Shown here in pieces: positions 10,111-19,975 of a stretch of 64,000 bases of DNA. The translations under genes and the position numbers were made by a program. The notes beneath the pieces were generated by a model. The model was not told where the DNA came from and searched no databases. It worked only from the letters and a program-made list of their open reading frames with translations. The number at the start of each line of letters is the position of its first letter. Position 1 is the first letter of the stretch. The DNA comes from Suillus spraguei (Eukaryota; Basidiomycota; Agaricomycetes; Boletales; Suillaceae): NCBI GenBank assembly GCA_016800925.1, contig JABCPU010000262.1:1-64000 (forward strand), given 5' to 3'.

Positions 10111-12079
10111 ATGACGAAGGTCCTCAGTCTTCTTTCTCTAGTCCTCGTCATACTCGCAATCCTCGCAGGGCGAGCCGAGAACGCACAAGTTGTTCTTGGT
10201 AGGACTGGTCATGTTCAAAGTGGTCCCTTCCATATGCGGGATGCCGTAGAAGGCACCATCGACAGGGCCGAGGATAAAGTCCAGTGGATTGAAGACGGGA
10301 AGCAATTCATCAAGAAACACGGTCTAACCTGTAAGTCCATATCCAATTGATCCGGTTTACCCTCACAGAAATAAACACCAGACGAGCTGGTTCAACACCC
10401 TCGATTTGTGGACCACAACCTCAGGGTTACGGAGCCCAAACTATGCGACACTTCGGTGCAACAGTACTCCGGCTACCTCGATATCACCGATGACAAGCAT
10501 CTGTTCTTCTGGTTGGTGATGCCATATTTTGCTTCTGTTATGCTGAATTATAATTTTTGTTTGGTCTTAGGTTCTTTGAGTCGCGTAGCTCTCCGGAATA
10601 TGCGCCCCTTGTGTTGTGGCTTAACGGTGGCCCGGGATGTAGCTCGTCTGTTGGCCTTTTGTTCAAGGTTGGACCTTGTAGTATTGCTGATGAGGGCGCT
10701 GGCACGACGTTTAACTCGCATAGCTGGAATGCCCATGCGAACATCATCTTCCTTGATCAGCCTGTTGATGTTGGGTATTCGTACTCTGATGATGATGGCA
10801 GTGCCGTCGACTCTAGCCCTGTTGCTGGGAAGGATGTATATGCTTTCATGCAACTCTTCCTCAACCGCTTCCCAAAATACGCCACTCAACCTTTCCATAT
10901 CGCTACAAAGAGTTATGGCGGTACCTATGGTCCGAACATTGCGAACGTCATCTACACCCAGAATCAACAGCTTAGTCTTTCGCCTGACGCTGATATCGTA
11001 AAGATCAACCTTGCCTCTATCATGTTTAGGCAATGGGATGACCGAAAACTACGTTCAAATGGCATCGATACCTGATTATCTCTGCCAAGGACCATACCCG
11101 ATCAATGACCCCGATGGCACACAATGGGCTGACTTGAGGACCAGAGTGCTGCGTTGTCAAAACATGATCAAAGTTTGTCGCGGATTAAACACTCGTTTGA
11201 CCTGCGGAAATGCTGCGTGCTATTGCTACCAGCTTTATGATCCCATCTATGGTATGTTCCACTGTCACGAAATCTAATCGCACCTGAACTCGCCCTTCAG
11301 AAACCGGTCTCAACCCTTTTGATGTGCGTGTCACATGCAACCGTGAGATAGACGGCCCTCTATGCTACCGTCAGATAGTTTGGGTCGAGACTTACTTGAA
11401 CAATCCTGAAGTCAAAGCTGCTCTTGGTGTGAATCTGCAGCGCAGATTCGAGTCCTGCAACATGGCTGTCAATCAGGCGTTCATGCTTCAGGGTGATTCT
11501 ATGCACGATACGCCACTGTTACTGACGGATATGGTTAACAGTGGTGTCAGGCTGCTGATCTACGCTGGTAACACGGGTGAGGCTAAACCTTTTTATCGTA
11601 CCAGCGCATTTCTAACGCCATTCTTAGATGCGGTGTGCAATTACATGGTACGTGTGTCATCCTTTGGGTTTGTTTGTCACGAGCTCAGGTATATTTCAGG
11701 GCAACGAACGTTGGGTGGAACAACTGAACAGTATCTTCTTTGACGAGTTCTCTACGGCCAGCACTGAGCAGTGGATAACGATGAGTTCTGGAAAGGTCGC
11801 GGGGACCGTCCGATCTGCCGGTAGATTTGGCGGTGGAAATGTCGTTTTTGTGACTGTTCACGAATCTGGGTAAGGAAATCTATACCTTCTCTTGTGTTTT
11901 AATGATTAACTACTGTTCAGGCACATGGTTGGTCACGACCAACCTGAGGCCGCCTTGGTGAGTGACGGATACCAAGTATCCAGGTTCATTTGCTCATATG
12001 TACACAGGACATGATGATGAGGTGGATCATGGATCTCCCGCTCACGTCACCTGATGCGCCTTGTAATATTATATCGTAG
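10111..12079 (+). pseudogene. Secreted serine carboxypeptidase (peptidase family S10), one frameshift
   Basis: Eight exons: 10111-10330, 10382-10511, 10571-11251, 11301-11576, 11628-11647, 11700-11869, 11921-11957 and 12008-12079. Introns are 49-59 bp, GT...AG. The start is the first ATG before a hydrophobic signal peptide. S10 landmarks in order are YSGYLDI, FFESR, LWLNGGPGCSS (oxyanion region), the Ser block, the Asp block LLIYAGNTDAVCNYMGN, and the His block SGHMVGHDQPEAAL. These enzymes remove C-terminal residues from peptides in acidic vacuoles or outside the cell. Catalytic Ser, Asp and His are all present, but the usual GESYGG reads TKSYGG. The exons total 1606 nt, one too many. The shift lies at about 11,023-11,030, where the frame moves between ...KINLASIM and GNGMTENYV. 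It is otherwise intact, about 534 residues. It could be a recent pseudogene, a read error, or use an unusual splice. Confidence 0.88.
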
Positions 12080-12272
12080 CGGCGGCGAACGCCAGTCCCC
12101 GACTCCTTGGTGTGGGAAAAGCCATTATTATGTCCACATGATACAGCGTGAAAAACTTCAAGCTTGCAACATTTTCAGAATTCATTAGGTTTCTGCGTAA
12201 AGTACAATTGACTCAAACTCGATAATTCCCACGAAAATACGAAACCTTGCTTTCCATTCGCTCCCGCCAAGT

Positions 12273-13405
12273 TCAGTAATCCGTCACCTGCATGGCGAGG
12301 CCGTCCTTCAAGGGGAACTCCTCCTCCTCCTCCTCCTCCTCCTCCTCTTCTTCTCCTTCTGACAATCCATCGTTACAGGCCTTCTTGGTGGCGGAAGGAC
12401 CTTCGTCGTAGTCGGTTGCTTTACGTTTCCCTTTCAAATCGGTCCAGTAGTTGGCGGAATTCGCCGCCGTAATGGATACGTCGGGCAACACCCTCATACT
12501 TTTGAGTATGACTTGGTACCTCCTGGATCCGTTCTTGTCTTCCGGCTGGGCGTTGTCTCTCCTGTTGGGCGCGATGGTCCAGCTGGCCGTCCTCCGTGAG
12601 TAGCCAAGTCAGCTATCTGAATCAGACACTTACAGCTTCAGTTGGCATTCGACCAACACCACGTTGCTGGTGGCTAGTTTGGTATTGTACTCGTGAGGGC
12701 GAATGAAATTCCCGTCCCCGTCCCGGACATTCGGAGCGACAACGGTAGCCTCCCGAAGGTTGTATTGGGTGATCAAGGAGGCATAGCGCCCGAGAGGATC
12801 CGGCAGCTCCAAAAGAGGAGGGTGTTCTGTTTCAGTATCAGGCTCGCATTTCATTTGCTCTTTCGACAGCTAACATACCTTGCACTGCAGCCGTGCAGGA
12901 TTGACCACCTCCGGACGGGGCTCTGGCCATTGCCACCGCTCTCGCCTTTGCTGGCGTTATTCAGTGTCATCAGTGCGTTTCTTTCCTTCTGAACGCCAGT
13001 CACTTACATGGGCTTTGCATAGAGTCGCTCTTTCCTATGTTGCACCGCCTCAAGCGAGGTACCGATGCGCGCCTGGCATGTGTTATATTCCCAATTAGGG
13101 TGTCGGTGGTGAGCACAACGGAGAAACGTTCCTTTTCTCCAGCACCGTAACTGTGCCAGAATGGATTGTCTCTGGGGTACAGACTTGGGGCTAGCACTAA
13201 GTCTGAGGTCAGCAAACTCATCAAGTACTGTACAGTCCACGTTCACGCATGCGCGTTCCTGGCATCTTGAGCCTCGCCGTGCAGGACGTTCAACATGTCC
13301 ATCGCAGAGGAGCTGCACTTGATGGCCTCCTCTGGGAATATGTCATGCGCATGAATGTCCAAGGGTCGAATCTCGAACTGCGCCCGCATCTTCTTCAAGG
13401 TGGGA
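12273..13405 (-). pseudogene. Conserved basidiomycete hypothetical protein, 3' part (acidic tail)
   Basis: Minus-strand exons encode, in order, LKKMRAQFEIRPLDIHAHDIF (13,405-13,240), DEFADLRLSASPKSVPQRQS...CWRKGTFLRCAHHRHPNW...RKERLYAKPM (13,235-13,012), PLLELPDPLGRYASLITQ...NVVLVECQLKL (ending at 12,634), and WTIAPNRRDN...NGSRRYQVILKSM (from 12,582). A Lys-rich segment and a run of about 14 Glu follow before the stop at 12,273. Introns include 12583-12633 and probably one at about 12,820-12,871. The gene keeps many CpG sites and looks like a host gene, not a repeat. A frameshift seems present near 13,240. The 5' part is displaced to 17.88-18.25 kb by a 4.47-kb insertion inside the codons for QLDLP. 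The family looks familiar from Agaricomycetes but has no known function. Confidence 0.6.
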
Positions 13406-13435
13406 AGGTCCTATGACGCTCCAAATGCCACTTTA

Positions 13436-13512
13436 ATAAAGTGCGCGATACAACATCAAGTGCGCGATACACAACACCGAGTGCGCGATACACAACGTCA
13501 AGTGCGCGACAC
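13436..13512. repeat. Subterminal tandem repeats, left (AGTGCGCGATACAC units)
   Basis: Four units of about 20-22 bp built around AGTGCGCGATACACAACA. The same units occur inverted at the other end of the element (17,755-17,850). Such arrays often serve as transposase binding sites; here that is inference. Confidence 0.8.
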
Positions 13513-13525
13513 ACCAGCTACTAGC

Positions 13526-13860
13526 TACTTTATAATATATAACATGGTCCTCCAGCAGTCTAGGTTGAATCTGGTTCATCTCTCTGTTGAGTTTCTCGAA
13601 GTGTTCGACAGCCTCCTAAGGTTGAAGATTTCGTCCGTTCAACAAAAATCTGATATCCATTCCGTTCCACCACAGCTGCTTCCGATCATCCTCATATATC
13701 TTTTCGTGTAACTTCCTGCATGCACAATAAATGGGACTTCCCATGCAATGGCCCAATGGTGCACATCGAGAAGTCCCTTGACTTGAACATTGTGTTTCAC
13801 ACCACAGACCTAACATCATGACATTCCTCGTCAGAGATATCATTGATGCGGCAATAATTC
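13526..13860 (-). pseudogene. Unidentified coding fragment inside the TIR element
   Basis: A minus-strand open frame reads GSPIYCACRKLHEKIYEDDRKQ, then LWWNGMDIRFLLNGRNLQP. After one stop, AVEHFEKLNREMNQIQPRLLE continues in a coherent-looking protein. The family is not recognised. It could be cargo or a remnant of the element's own gene. The strand and decay are clear; the function is not. Confidence 0.35.
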
Positions 13861-14339
13861 CTTGATATTGTACGTCAGTGCGAGCGAGAGAAGTTGTATT
13901 GGTTCGAGTGAGTTACTGCTGGAGATGGCGAACAGCATAGACATGTGCATCTTTGCAAAGATAAATGTTACTAAGCTCCAGTAGTTGAACCATAGCAATG
14001 TTGTTGAGTATTGAACATCAGGCCTTCAGGCCTCCATCGGTATGATATTGTAACATGGTCAGACCGCCGCCCGCATAACCGTTACACCAAAAGGTGAAAT
14101 ACTGAAAGCTTAGGGTTTGCAGGAGGTCGGGCGTTCCAACCCGCTCCGGGTCAAATTCCAAGGTTCGCCCTTGGGGTGACCATATGTACTCTCCCATTTC
14201 GGATAGATTCCCACGCCAAACCACAGTGCCTTAGCGATTGGGAGCAGGACTGGTGGGGGGACAAAAAGATCTGATAACGTGGGAGGGTGTAAGCACGCTG
14301 GCTTACCTGAGTTCCCATAATCAGTACACGAGTCCACCA

Positions 14340-14550
14340 CCCGTTGTGCCTTCGGCACAGGAAGCAAAAGGAGTGCTTCGCACTCCTTTTGCTCCCTGGC
14401 CTTGGCTTCATCCTAATAATTCTGTTTGCCCAAGGCACAGGAAGGCAAAAGAGTGCTTTGCACTCTGTTTGCCCAAGGCACAGGAAGGCAAAAAGAGTGC
14501 TTTGCACTCTATTTGCCTTCCTGGCCTTGGCTTCATCCTAATAATTATCT
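14340..14550. repeat. Cluster of short perfect hairpins (GAGTGC-TTCG-GCACTC type)
   Basis: Three related palindromes with arms such as AAAAGGAGTGC and GCACTCCTTTT lie at about 14,364-14,391, 14,446-14,470 and 14,488-14,515. Each is followed by GCACAGGAAGG-like spacer. A phrase CTTGGCTTCATCCTAATAAT is repeated at about 14,400 and 14,525, and a variant occurs near 15,650. Likely ends of small MITE-like elements. Confidence 0.6.
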
Positions 14551-14790
14551 TCAATAATGATAATAGGTTTTGAAATAAATTATAACTTTGACCAATATTT
14601 TGACAGAAGTAAAAGTACCACATCACCATCTTTGTGAGTTTATATTGCCCATCTCATCCTCATGTCATTGCATTTGATTTTGATTTTTTTAAATTATTCA
14701 CTGCAAACTATAAACTTGAATAAATCTTTTGTGTCAAGTTTTAATAGGGGGCAACAGTATTAAGTTGCCACACAACAAAATCATGCAAGT

Positions 14791-14791
14791 G

Positions 14792-14822
<31 letters not shown>

Positions 14823-15217
14823 CGTCTCCCGTTTCCCGTCTCCCGTCTCCCGTCTCCCGTCTCCCGTCTCCCGTCTCCCATCTCCCGTCTCCCGTCTCCC
14901 GTCTCCCGTCTCCCGTCTCCCGTCTCCCGTCTCCCGTCTCCCGTCTCCCGTCTCCTGTCTCCCGTCTCCCGTTTCCCGTCTCCCGTCTCCCGTCTCCCGT
15001 CTCCCGTCTCCCGTCTCCCGTCTCCCGTCTCCCATCTCCCGTCTCCCGTCTCCCGTCTCCCGTCTCCCGTCTCCCGTCTCCCGTCTCCCGTCTCCCGTCT
15101 CCCGTCTCCCGTCTCCCGTCTCCTGTCTCCCGTCTCCCGTCTCCCATCTCCCATCTCCCGTCTCCCGTCTCCCATCTCCCGTCTCCCGTCTCCCGTCTCC
15201 CACCTCCCACCTCCCAT
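14791..15217. repeat. Heptanucleotide minisatellite (CTCCCGT)n, about 60 units
   Basis: About 425 bp of nearly pure TCTCCCG repeats. The scattered variants are mostly CTCCCAT and CTCCTGT, that is C-to-T or G-to-A at the CpG of the unit. Because 7 is not a multiple of 3, every frame stays open on both strands, which explains the long repetitive open frames here. They are not genes. The strand asymmetry (pyrimidine-rich top strand) could favour non-B DNA. Confidence 0.95.
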
Positions 15218-15908
15218 GCCTTCATTCTCCCCTCCCCATGCTCTTCTGTCCCCCCATCTCTCCATCCTAATGATCATAGCAGCTTTTGGAACAAATAACA
15301 TGATTTTTCAAATGACAAAGTTCAGATCCTTTGATAGCCAAAATATAATCAATCTAACAAAAATTTATCAGAAGTTTTTCCTGAGGGTGGGGGAGGGCAC
15401 TTCCAGCCTGCTGGCAACTTCTAACCTGGTATTGGTGCCTGATGGAGTAGCTTGTCATAGGTATCAACCTGTTCCTGACAACTTGACCATGGTGCCACCA
15501 CTCCTTCCAGCCCCTGATGAGTTTCTTCTGTTTTTACCTATCAGCCATCTTCTGCAATTGCACTCATTTTTTGCTTGCCCTCCTTTTTTGCTTTCCACTC
15601 CTTTGCACTCCTTTTTGGCTTCACTTTTGGCTTCACACTCCCTTTGGCTCCCTTGGCTCCATCCTAATAATTTGGTTTTACCCCCAACCCATGGCAAATT
15701 TGACCAGCTGTGCAGTCACGTGACCAAATCACGCAATCACACAATGGGACAACTGTTGAATCGGCACTCAAAAAAACCATGCAAGAAATTAAGCGAGCTA
15801 ACTGAAATGCACATGAGCATAAGTGAAAACCACATGGCCCTACGCAATGTATGCGAAAGCCATACGAGCTAGTGACAACTTTCACACCCGTTCTCCCTTT
15901 CTTCTTAG
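15218..15908. other. No recognisable gene; repeat spacer inside the TIR element
   Basis: Contains low-complexity CTTTTTGGCTTCA-type repeats (15,560-15,670) related to the hairpin cluster upstream. An apparent open frame of about 218 codons across 15,216-15,872 begins in the minisatellite and has no recognisable domain. Confidence 0.5.
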
Positions 15909-16030
15909 ATATACCACCGCTGATGCTGAAAGCTAAGTATATGTAACATGGTCAGACCACTGCCCACATAACCATTACACCAAAAGGTGAAATACTGAAA
16001 GCTTAGCTTTCAGCACCAGCGGCGGTATAT
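15909..16030. repeat. 122-bp hairpin element: 29-bp inverted arms, 64-bp loop
   Basis: The left arm 15909-15937 and right arm 16002-16030 are inverted copies with two mismatches, both transitions (A/G). The loop and the right arm's downstream sequence recur without the left arm at about 14,044-14,118, and inverted at 14,283-14,331, so the unit is dispersed within the TIR element. Confidence 0.75.
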
Positions 16031-16383
16031 GTACTGATTATGGGAACTCAGGTAAGCCAGTGTGCTTACAGATATCAGCCATCAGACTTGGGGTCCATGT
16101 TGCAAATCAACCTGTCAAAGTAGTATGTGCCACTATGCCAGCGGAATTACCATATTAGGTAACTCTATGAACTGCACTTGTTCTTTGCTTTCACCCATCT
16201 CTATATTTTAGTTCATCTTTCACTATAACTTTTCTCACTCACCTGGAATTTAGTTTTTTGTTTAAATTTCTGATGCAGATATTGACGAGCTCCCCAACGT
16301 TATTTGATAACTGTCACTGGTGCCATAGACCCCGCAAAATACACCTCGACTGGTTCTTTTTCCAAGGCTGGGTCGCACTTCGG

Positions 16384-17317
16384 TGTGATGAACAAACTCA
16401 CGCTGAGCTTGAAATGGCACATTTTCATATAGGTGTCACACAGCAATCATTATCCTTACCCTTCGGCTTCACCATCCTACTTTACCATGCATTTACCCCT
16501 ATCTAATGGTATCGTTCCGCACTCCGGAAGCCTCATTGCAGCTTAATGGCTGTACTGCGGCAACTTTCCTGTGAAGCGGTGATCTTCGGCAATCTCCGCG
16601 AACCCATTAGGCATCCACAAGCAAGATTCACTGTCCGTCCTATGTCCATCCAGTCTTGCCGGTATGTGATATTTTGTAAACTGTAGTGCAGTCTTATTAC
16701 ATGTCTGCTGCGTGTTAATCCTATCCCTTCCGTTTCCGTAGCTATTCCTTTCGTATAAAATTCCTAGGTACCCATACTCTTTCCTTACTTTTCCCTCTAT
16801 GGTACACACGGTACTTAGGAATTGTCACCACTACTGTCACTACGAAATAAAGTCCTTTACTGAAGTCACTGTTTCCTTAAGAATTGCTTTACCGCTGCAT
16901 GCACCACCGCTCTTTACTGCTTTCCCGCGCTTCACCGCTAGCGCTAGCGCTTTCTCACGCTTCACCGCTACACTACCGCTTGTTTTACCGCAGAAGTTCC
17001 CACGCTTACCGCAGTTTTACCACTCGTACTACCGCAGTTTTACTGTTCACACTACTGCTTGCCTACTGCATTCCCATGCTTACCGCTAGTTTTACCGCAA
17101 GTCTCCCACGGACAGGAGGTCACTGCTAGCATCTCGCTACCTCCAACGGCATTCTCGCACCACAGGTTAGGCATTATTGAACTATACTAACTTAGCATTC
17201 CCTTTAGGGTCAAATATTCTTGCCTTCGCAAGTGAAGCAGACTAGGTAGAGTGCAAGACTCGCATACTAGCTCAAGCCGTGGTTTATCTACAGCCCAGGC
17301 TAGATTGTATCTTTACA
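16384..17317 (-). repeat. Solo LTR, family C (about 934 bp), inverted
   Basis: The plus-strand reading begins TGTGATGAACAAACTCACGC and ends TTGTATCTTTACA. It is the inverse of the copy at 47,019 and co-oriented with the one at 33,441. The flanks (TCGG / ATAT) do not match, unlike the other copies, suggesting a recombined LTR or altered flanks. A stretch rich in TTACCGC words lies at 16,880-17,100. Confidence 0.75.
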
Positions 17318-17329
17318 ATATCCACGACC

Positions 17330-17660
17330 CTGATGGCCCTGTCTGCCCCCCTCGTATTGATCCCTGGTCTGAAGATTGTTCTATTGGTGATGTGGATATT
17401 ACTGTCTGATCTCTTGTGCCCTCCAGCATCTTTTCTAGTACCATATGACATTTTCTCTAGTATCATACTATGGAGCTCTTATTGCCCATACCTTGCTACC
17501 CGACTCTGCCCCCTTTGTATTGATCCCTGGTTTGAAATTTTTTTATTGGTGATATGAATATTACTGTTTGATATCTCGTGCCCTCTTCTACTTAGCATCT
17601 TTCTAGTACCATACTATGGAGCTTTTATTGCCTATACCTTGCTATCTGACTAAACTCGTC
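17330..17660. repeat. Tandem duplication of about 165 bp
   Basis: Two diverged copies share CTGCCCCC, TTGATCCCTGGT, TATTGGTGAT, GATATTACTGT, TAGTACCATA and GGAGCT..TATTGCC at matching spacing. No protein family is recognised in either copy. Confidence 0.65.
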
Positions 17661-17754
17661 CTTTTTATGATGTACTCCCTTAATGATAACAAACCCGTTA
17701 CTACTACTGACCAGGTCTTAAAAACATTTGAGGCTTGGTTGCCAATGCTGGGAT

Positions 17755-17850
17755 GCATATCACGCACTTGACATTGTGTATCGTGCACTCGGTATTGTGT
17801 ATCGCGCACTCAGTATTGTGTATTGTGCACTCGGTATTGTGTATCGCGCA
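17755..17850. repeat. Subterminal tandem repeats, right (GTGTATCGTGCACTCGG units)
   Basis: Five units, the inverse of the left array at 13,436-13,512, adjacent to the right terminal inverted repeat. Variants differ at CpG sites (CGCGCA versus CGTGCA versus TGTGCA). Confidence 0.8.
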
Positions 17851-17886
17851 CTTCATTAAAGTGGTGTTTGGAGCGTCATAAGGTCC

Positions 17887-18252
17887 AGCTGTAGCCCCAA
17901 TTTACATTGGATGTCAGACACTGTGCATAGGCTGAAGTGGAGAGCTCCTTACCCCTGTGTGTGGAAGATTAAAGTAAGGCCCTGTACAGTCAAATTGACC
18001 CTCGAAGTCGATGGTGGCTGGGAACTTGAATGTGAATGCCTCGCCACCATCATTCACCCAATATTCCACATTGTCAGTCATCCCTCTCAAGGGACACGGG
18101 TTGTTGGTCGGAGGCACACTGGAGATGGTGTCTTCATTCACAGCAGGCACAGTGGTGCACAGTACATAGAGAGACATCCACAATGGAGACTTGTTGGACT
18201 TGGTGACCGTGTCACCAGTCATTGAGGCAATAGATTTGTCGGAAGAAGACAT
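17887..18252 (-). pseudogene. Conserved hypothetical gene, 5' part displaced by the TIR element
   Basis: ATG at 18,252 opens 112 codons (MSSSDKSIASMTGD... to LQPMHSV). A different frame then runs CTVSDIQCKLGLQLD directly into the TSD and, after removing the element, continues at 13,405 as LPTLKKMRAQFE. A short intron or a frameshift must lie between the two frames near 17,920. No family recognised for this N-terminal part; joining it to the downstream part is inference from the restored reading frame. Confidence 0.45.
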
Positions 18253-18945
18253 TGTTGAGATTTCTGAGTGGAATGAATCTGCAAGGTAGGCATCTTGCCT
18301 CCTTCATTATCTCTCAAGTATTTGTATTCTAGACAACCCTGCCTGAATACTATCTATGTGGAGTATCACATGTGACACCGCAAGCATGTGATGTCAAGCA
18401 GGAACTGCAGGTCCAGCCTTTCTAAGACAAAGTTGTAATGTTGAAGTCTCGCAATTTTCTGTCAATGAAACAATGATAATAAACTGCTGACTCACAGTCA
18501 CATGAGATTGGGTGTATGGTGGCCAGAGGAGGACACTCAACAAACAGGTGCAGGGAGACTAACTACTTCACAAAACTAACACAAATTTTTCTGTACAATG
18601 TCCACCATCATGAGGCCCTCAGCAGACACAAATGCAGCATTTTCTTGCTTCATGGCCTCCGCCACCAAAAAGTTCGCCAGTTCCAGTGATTCTGCATACA
18701 CGCACTTTACAGACTAAATCACAGTGATGTCGTTCGCCATTGATTTGACCATGCCTGTGTGGGTCAAATGAGCTTACAAGCAAATGAATTCTGATATGTA
18801 CTGGCCAGCATTAACGGATTCTTGTACAGCGCATTTATTGTTATTAATACTGCATCTGATGACTGTGTGATGGTTGGTGGGTCAGCTGATGCCTGCACCT
18901 TGGCACTACTTTTTACATGAAAGGCAGGTTTGCCATGCACCTGGC
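18253..18945. other. No clear gene between the hypothetical gene and the solo LTR
   Basis: Short open frames only, none with a recognisable domain. Could include promoter or upstream exons of the minus-strand hypothetical gene. Confidence 0.4.
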
Positions 18946-19716
18946 TGTCATATACCATACTTCTAATCCAAGATCCGACCATATCCGATCAGATCTGATT
19001 GATTCTATTTCTGTCTGGTCCACAGATCCTGTCCGGATCGCTCATCCGAATGTGCGCACTTCTCGCACTCTATCTCCCTTGTGTATATCTGCATCTATCT
19101 CCTTTCGTCGCTCAGCCTGTTTCCGGTACTCCGGCTGTGTATAATTCCTTCCTGTGTCACTGATCCGTTACCTGTGTTTCATTTCCGATTTGTGCTTACT
19201 GATCCGCTGCGCATTAACTAATAGACTTCTGTTACACTTCGTACATAGCCCTCAGTCCTGGACTTATTGATTATCCGTCTTAGATACTTACCATATATAA
19301 ACCACTTGTAGATCTCCGTAGAACCTTAGTTCGAATATCATCTTAGATTCTGCTCATTCCACTTCCTTTGGACTTGAGTCACTTTCCGCTCAAAGTCATC
19401 TTCCGAGACTTGGGATTGATTCCTATAGTCTATATCTCCGACTCTATCTTCGGATAGCCTACCTCTGTCAGTTTCTAGTTAGGAATCCGTTCCAAAGCTA
19501 GCCTTAGTCCTCTTTCCATCCCTGCGCTCCGGATAACCTTTGGACGTACCATATCCGATACCTTCAGACGTCCGGATCCGCTATGCAACTCCTTCTGGAT
19601 CTTTGGACATATATCTCCTCTCTGAAATAAAGGGGCATTACTCGGACAAGGGGCACAGTGTACGAACTGAGGCCAAAGCCCTTCAGATCTTTCACCCCTT
19701 GAGTACGGTCTTAACA
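18946..19716 (-). repeat. Solo LTR, family A (771 bp), inverted, 5-bp TSD
   Basis: Starts TGTCATATACCATAC and ends CGGTCTTAACA on the plus strand, the reverse of the copy at 1841. Perfect CTGGC duplication at 18941-18945 and 19717-19721. Confidence 0.93.
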
Positions 19717-19870
19717 CTGGCGTTCAACTAGTGCACGTTGGTCAATTGTAGATCCGAACTGGCCATAGACACATACTAAATATCATGGCTCCTTCGCCAT
19801 TGTACACCTCGATTAAATCAAGCACTGCTGACGACATGGTAGCAAAAATGGGTGGCAAAAAATGGATGGC

Positions 19871-19975
19871 TGTTATGACTGGGGTGGCATCACCAGCGAC
19901 AGTGAAAAGACACAGTCGGTCTGCTGGGAAGTTCTTACAATGTCCCGAAGAGGACAAGGCGATGCCCGAGTAGTC
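19871..19975 (-). repeat. 3' LTR remnant of the gypsy element
   Basis: Begins TGTTATGACTGG on plus and matches the first 90-100 bp of the right LTR (shared AAAAGACACAGTCGGTCTGC). The LTR's remaining about 350 bp is absent and the last ORF of the element abuts it, so a deletion removed the polypurine tract and most of the LTR. Confidence 0.85.

Larger units (their letters stand above)
13412..17880. mobile_element. 4.47-kb terminal-inverted-repeat element, superfamily unknown, 6-bp TSD
   Basis: The left end starts TATGACGCTCCAAATGCC. The right end, read inverted, starts TATGACGCTCCAAACACC. Similarity continues for about 40 bp into shared subterminal repeats. AGGTCC flanks both sides (13406-13411 and 17881-17886). 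Removing the element rejoins an open reading frame in the interrupted minus-strand gene, which independently supports the boundaries. The interior holds a decayed minus-strand fragment, hairpin repeats, a heptamer minisatellite and a solo LTR. No transposase was recognised, so the superfamily is open. Confidence 0.75.

Noticed and set aside
10408..11001. A 197-codon plus-strand open frame overlapping the carboxypeptidase exons
   Set aside because: It reads across an intron in a different frame from the S10 motifs; the spliced frame carries the domain signature.
14791..15217. Telomeric or interstitial telomere repeat
   Set aside because: The unit CTCCCGT is not the TTAGGG-type fungal telomere repeat and the array lies inside a transposon.
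14729..15301. Long open frames on both strands (up to 189 codons) over the heptamer array
   Set aside because: They are a by-product of a 7-bp repeat without stops; no start context, composition or domain supports a gene.
16384..17317. Family C LTR as a clean solo insertion with TSD
   Set aside because: The flanking 4-mers (TCGG/ATAT) differ; likewise CCAG/CTGG at the 47,019 copy. The LTR calls stand, but no TSD is claimed.
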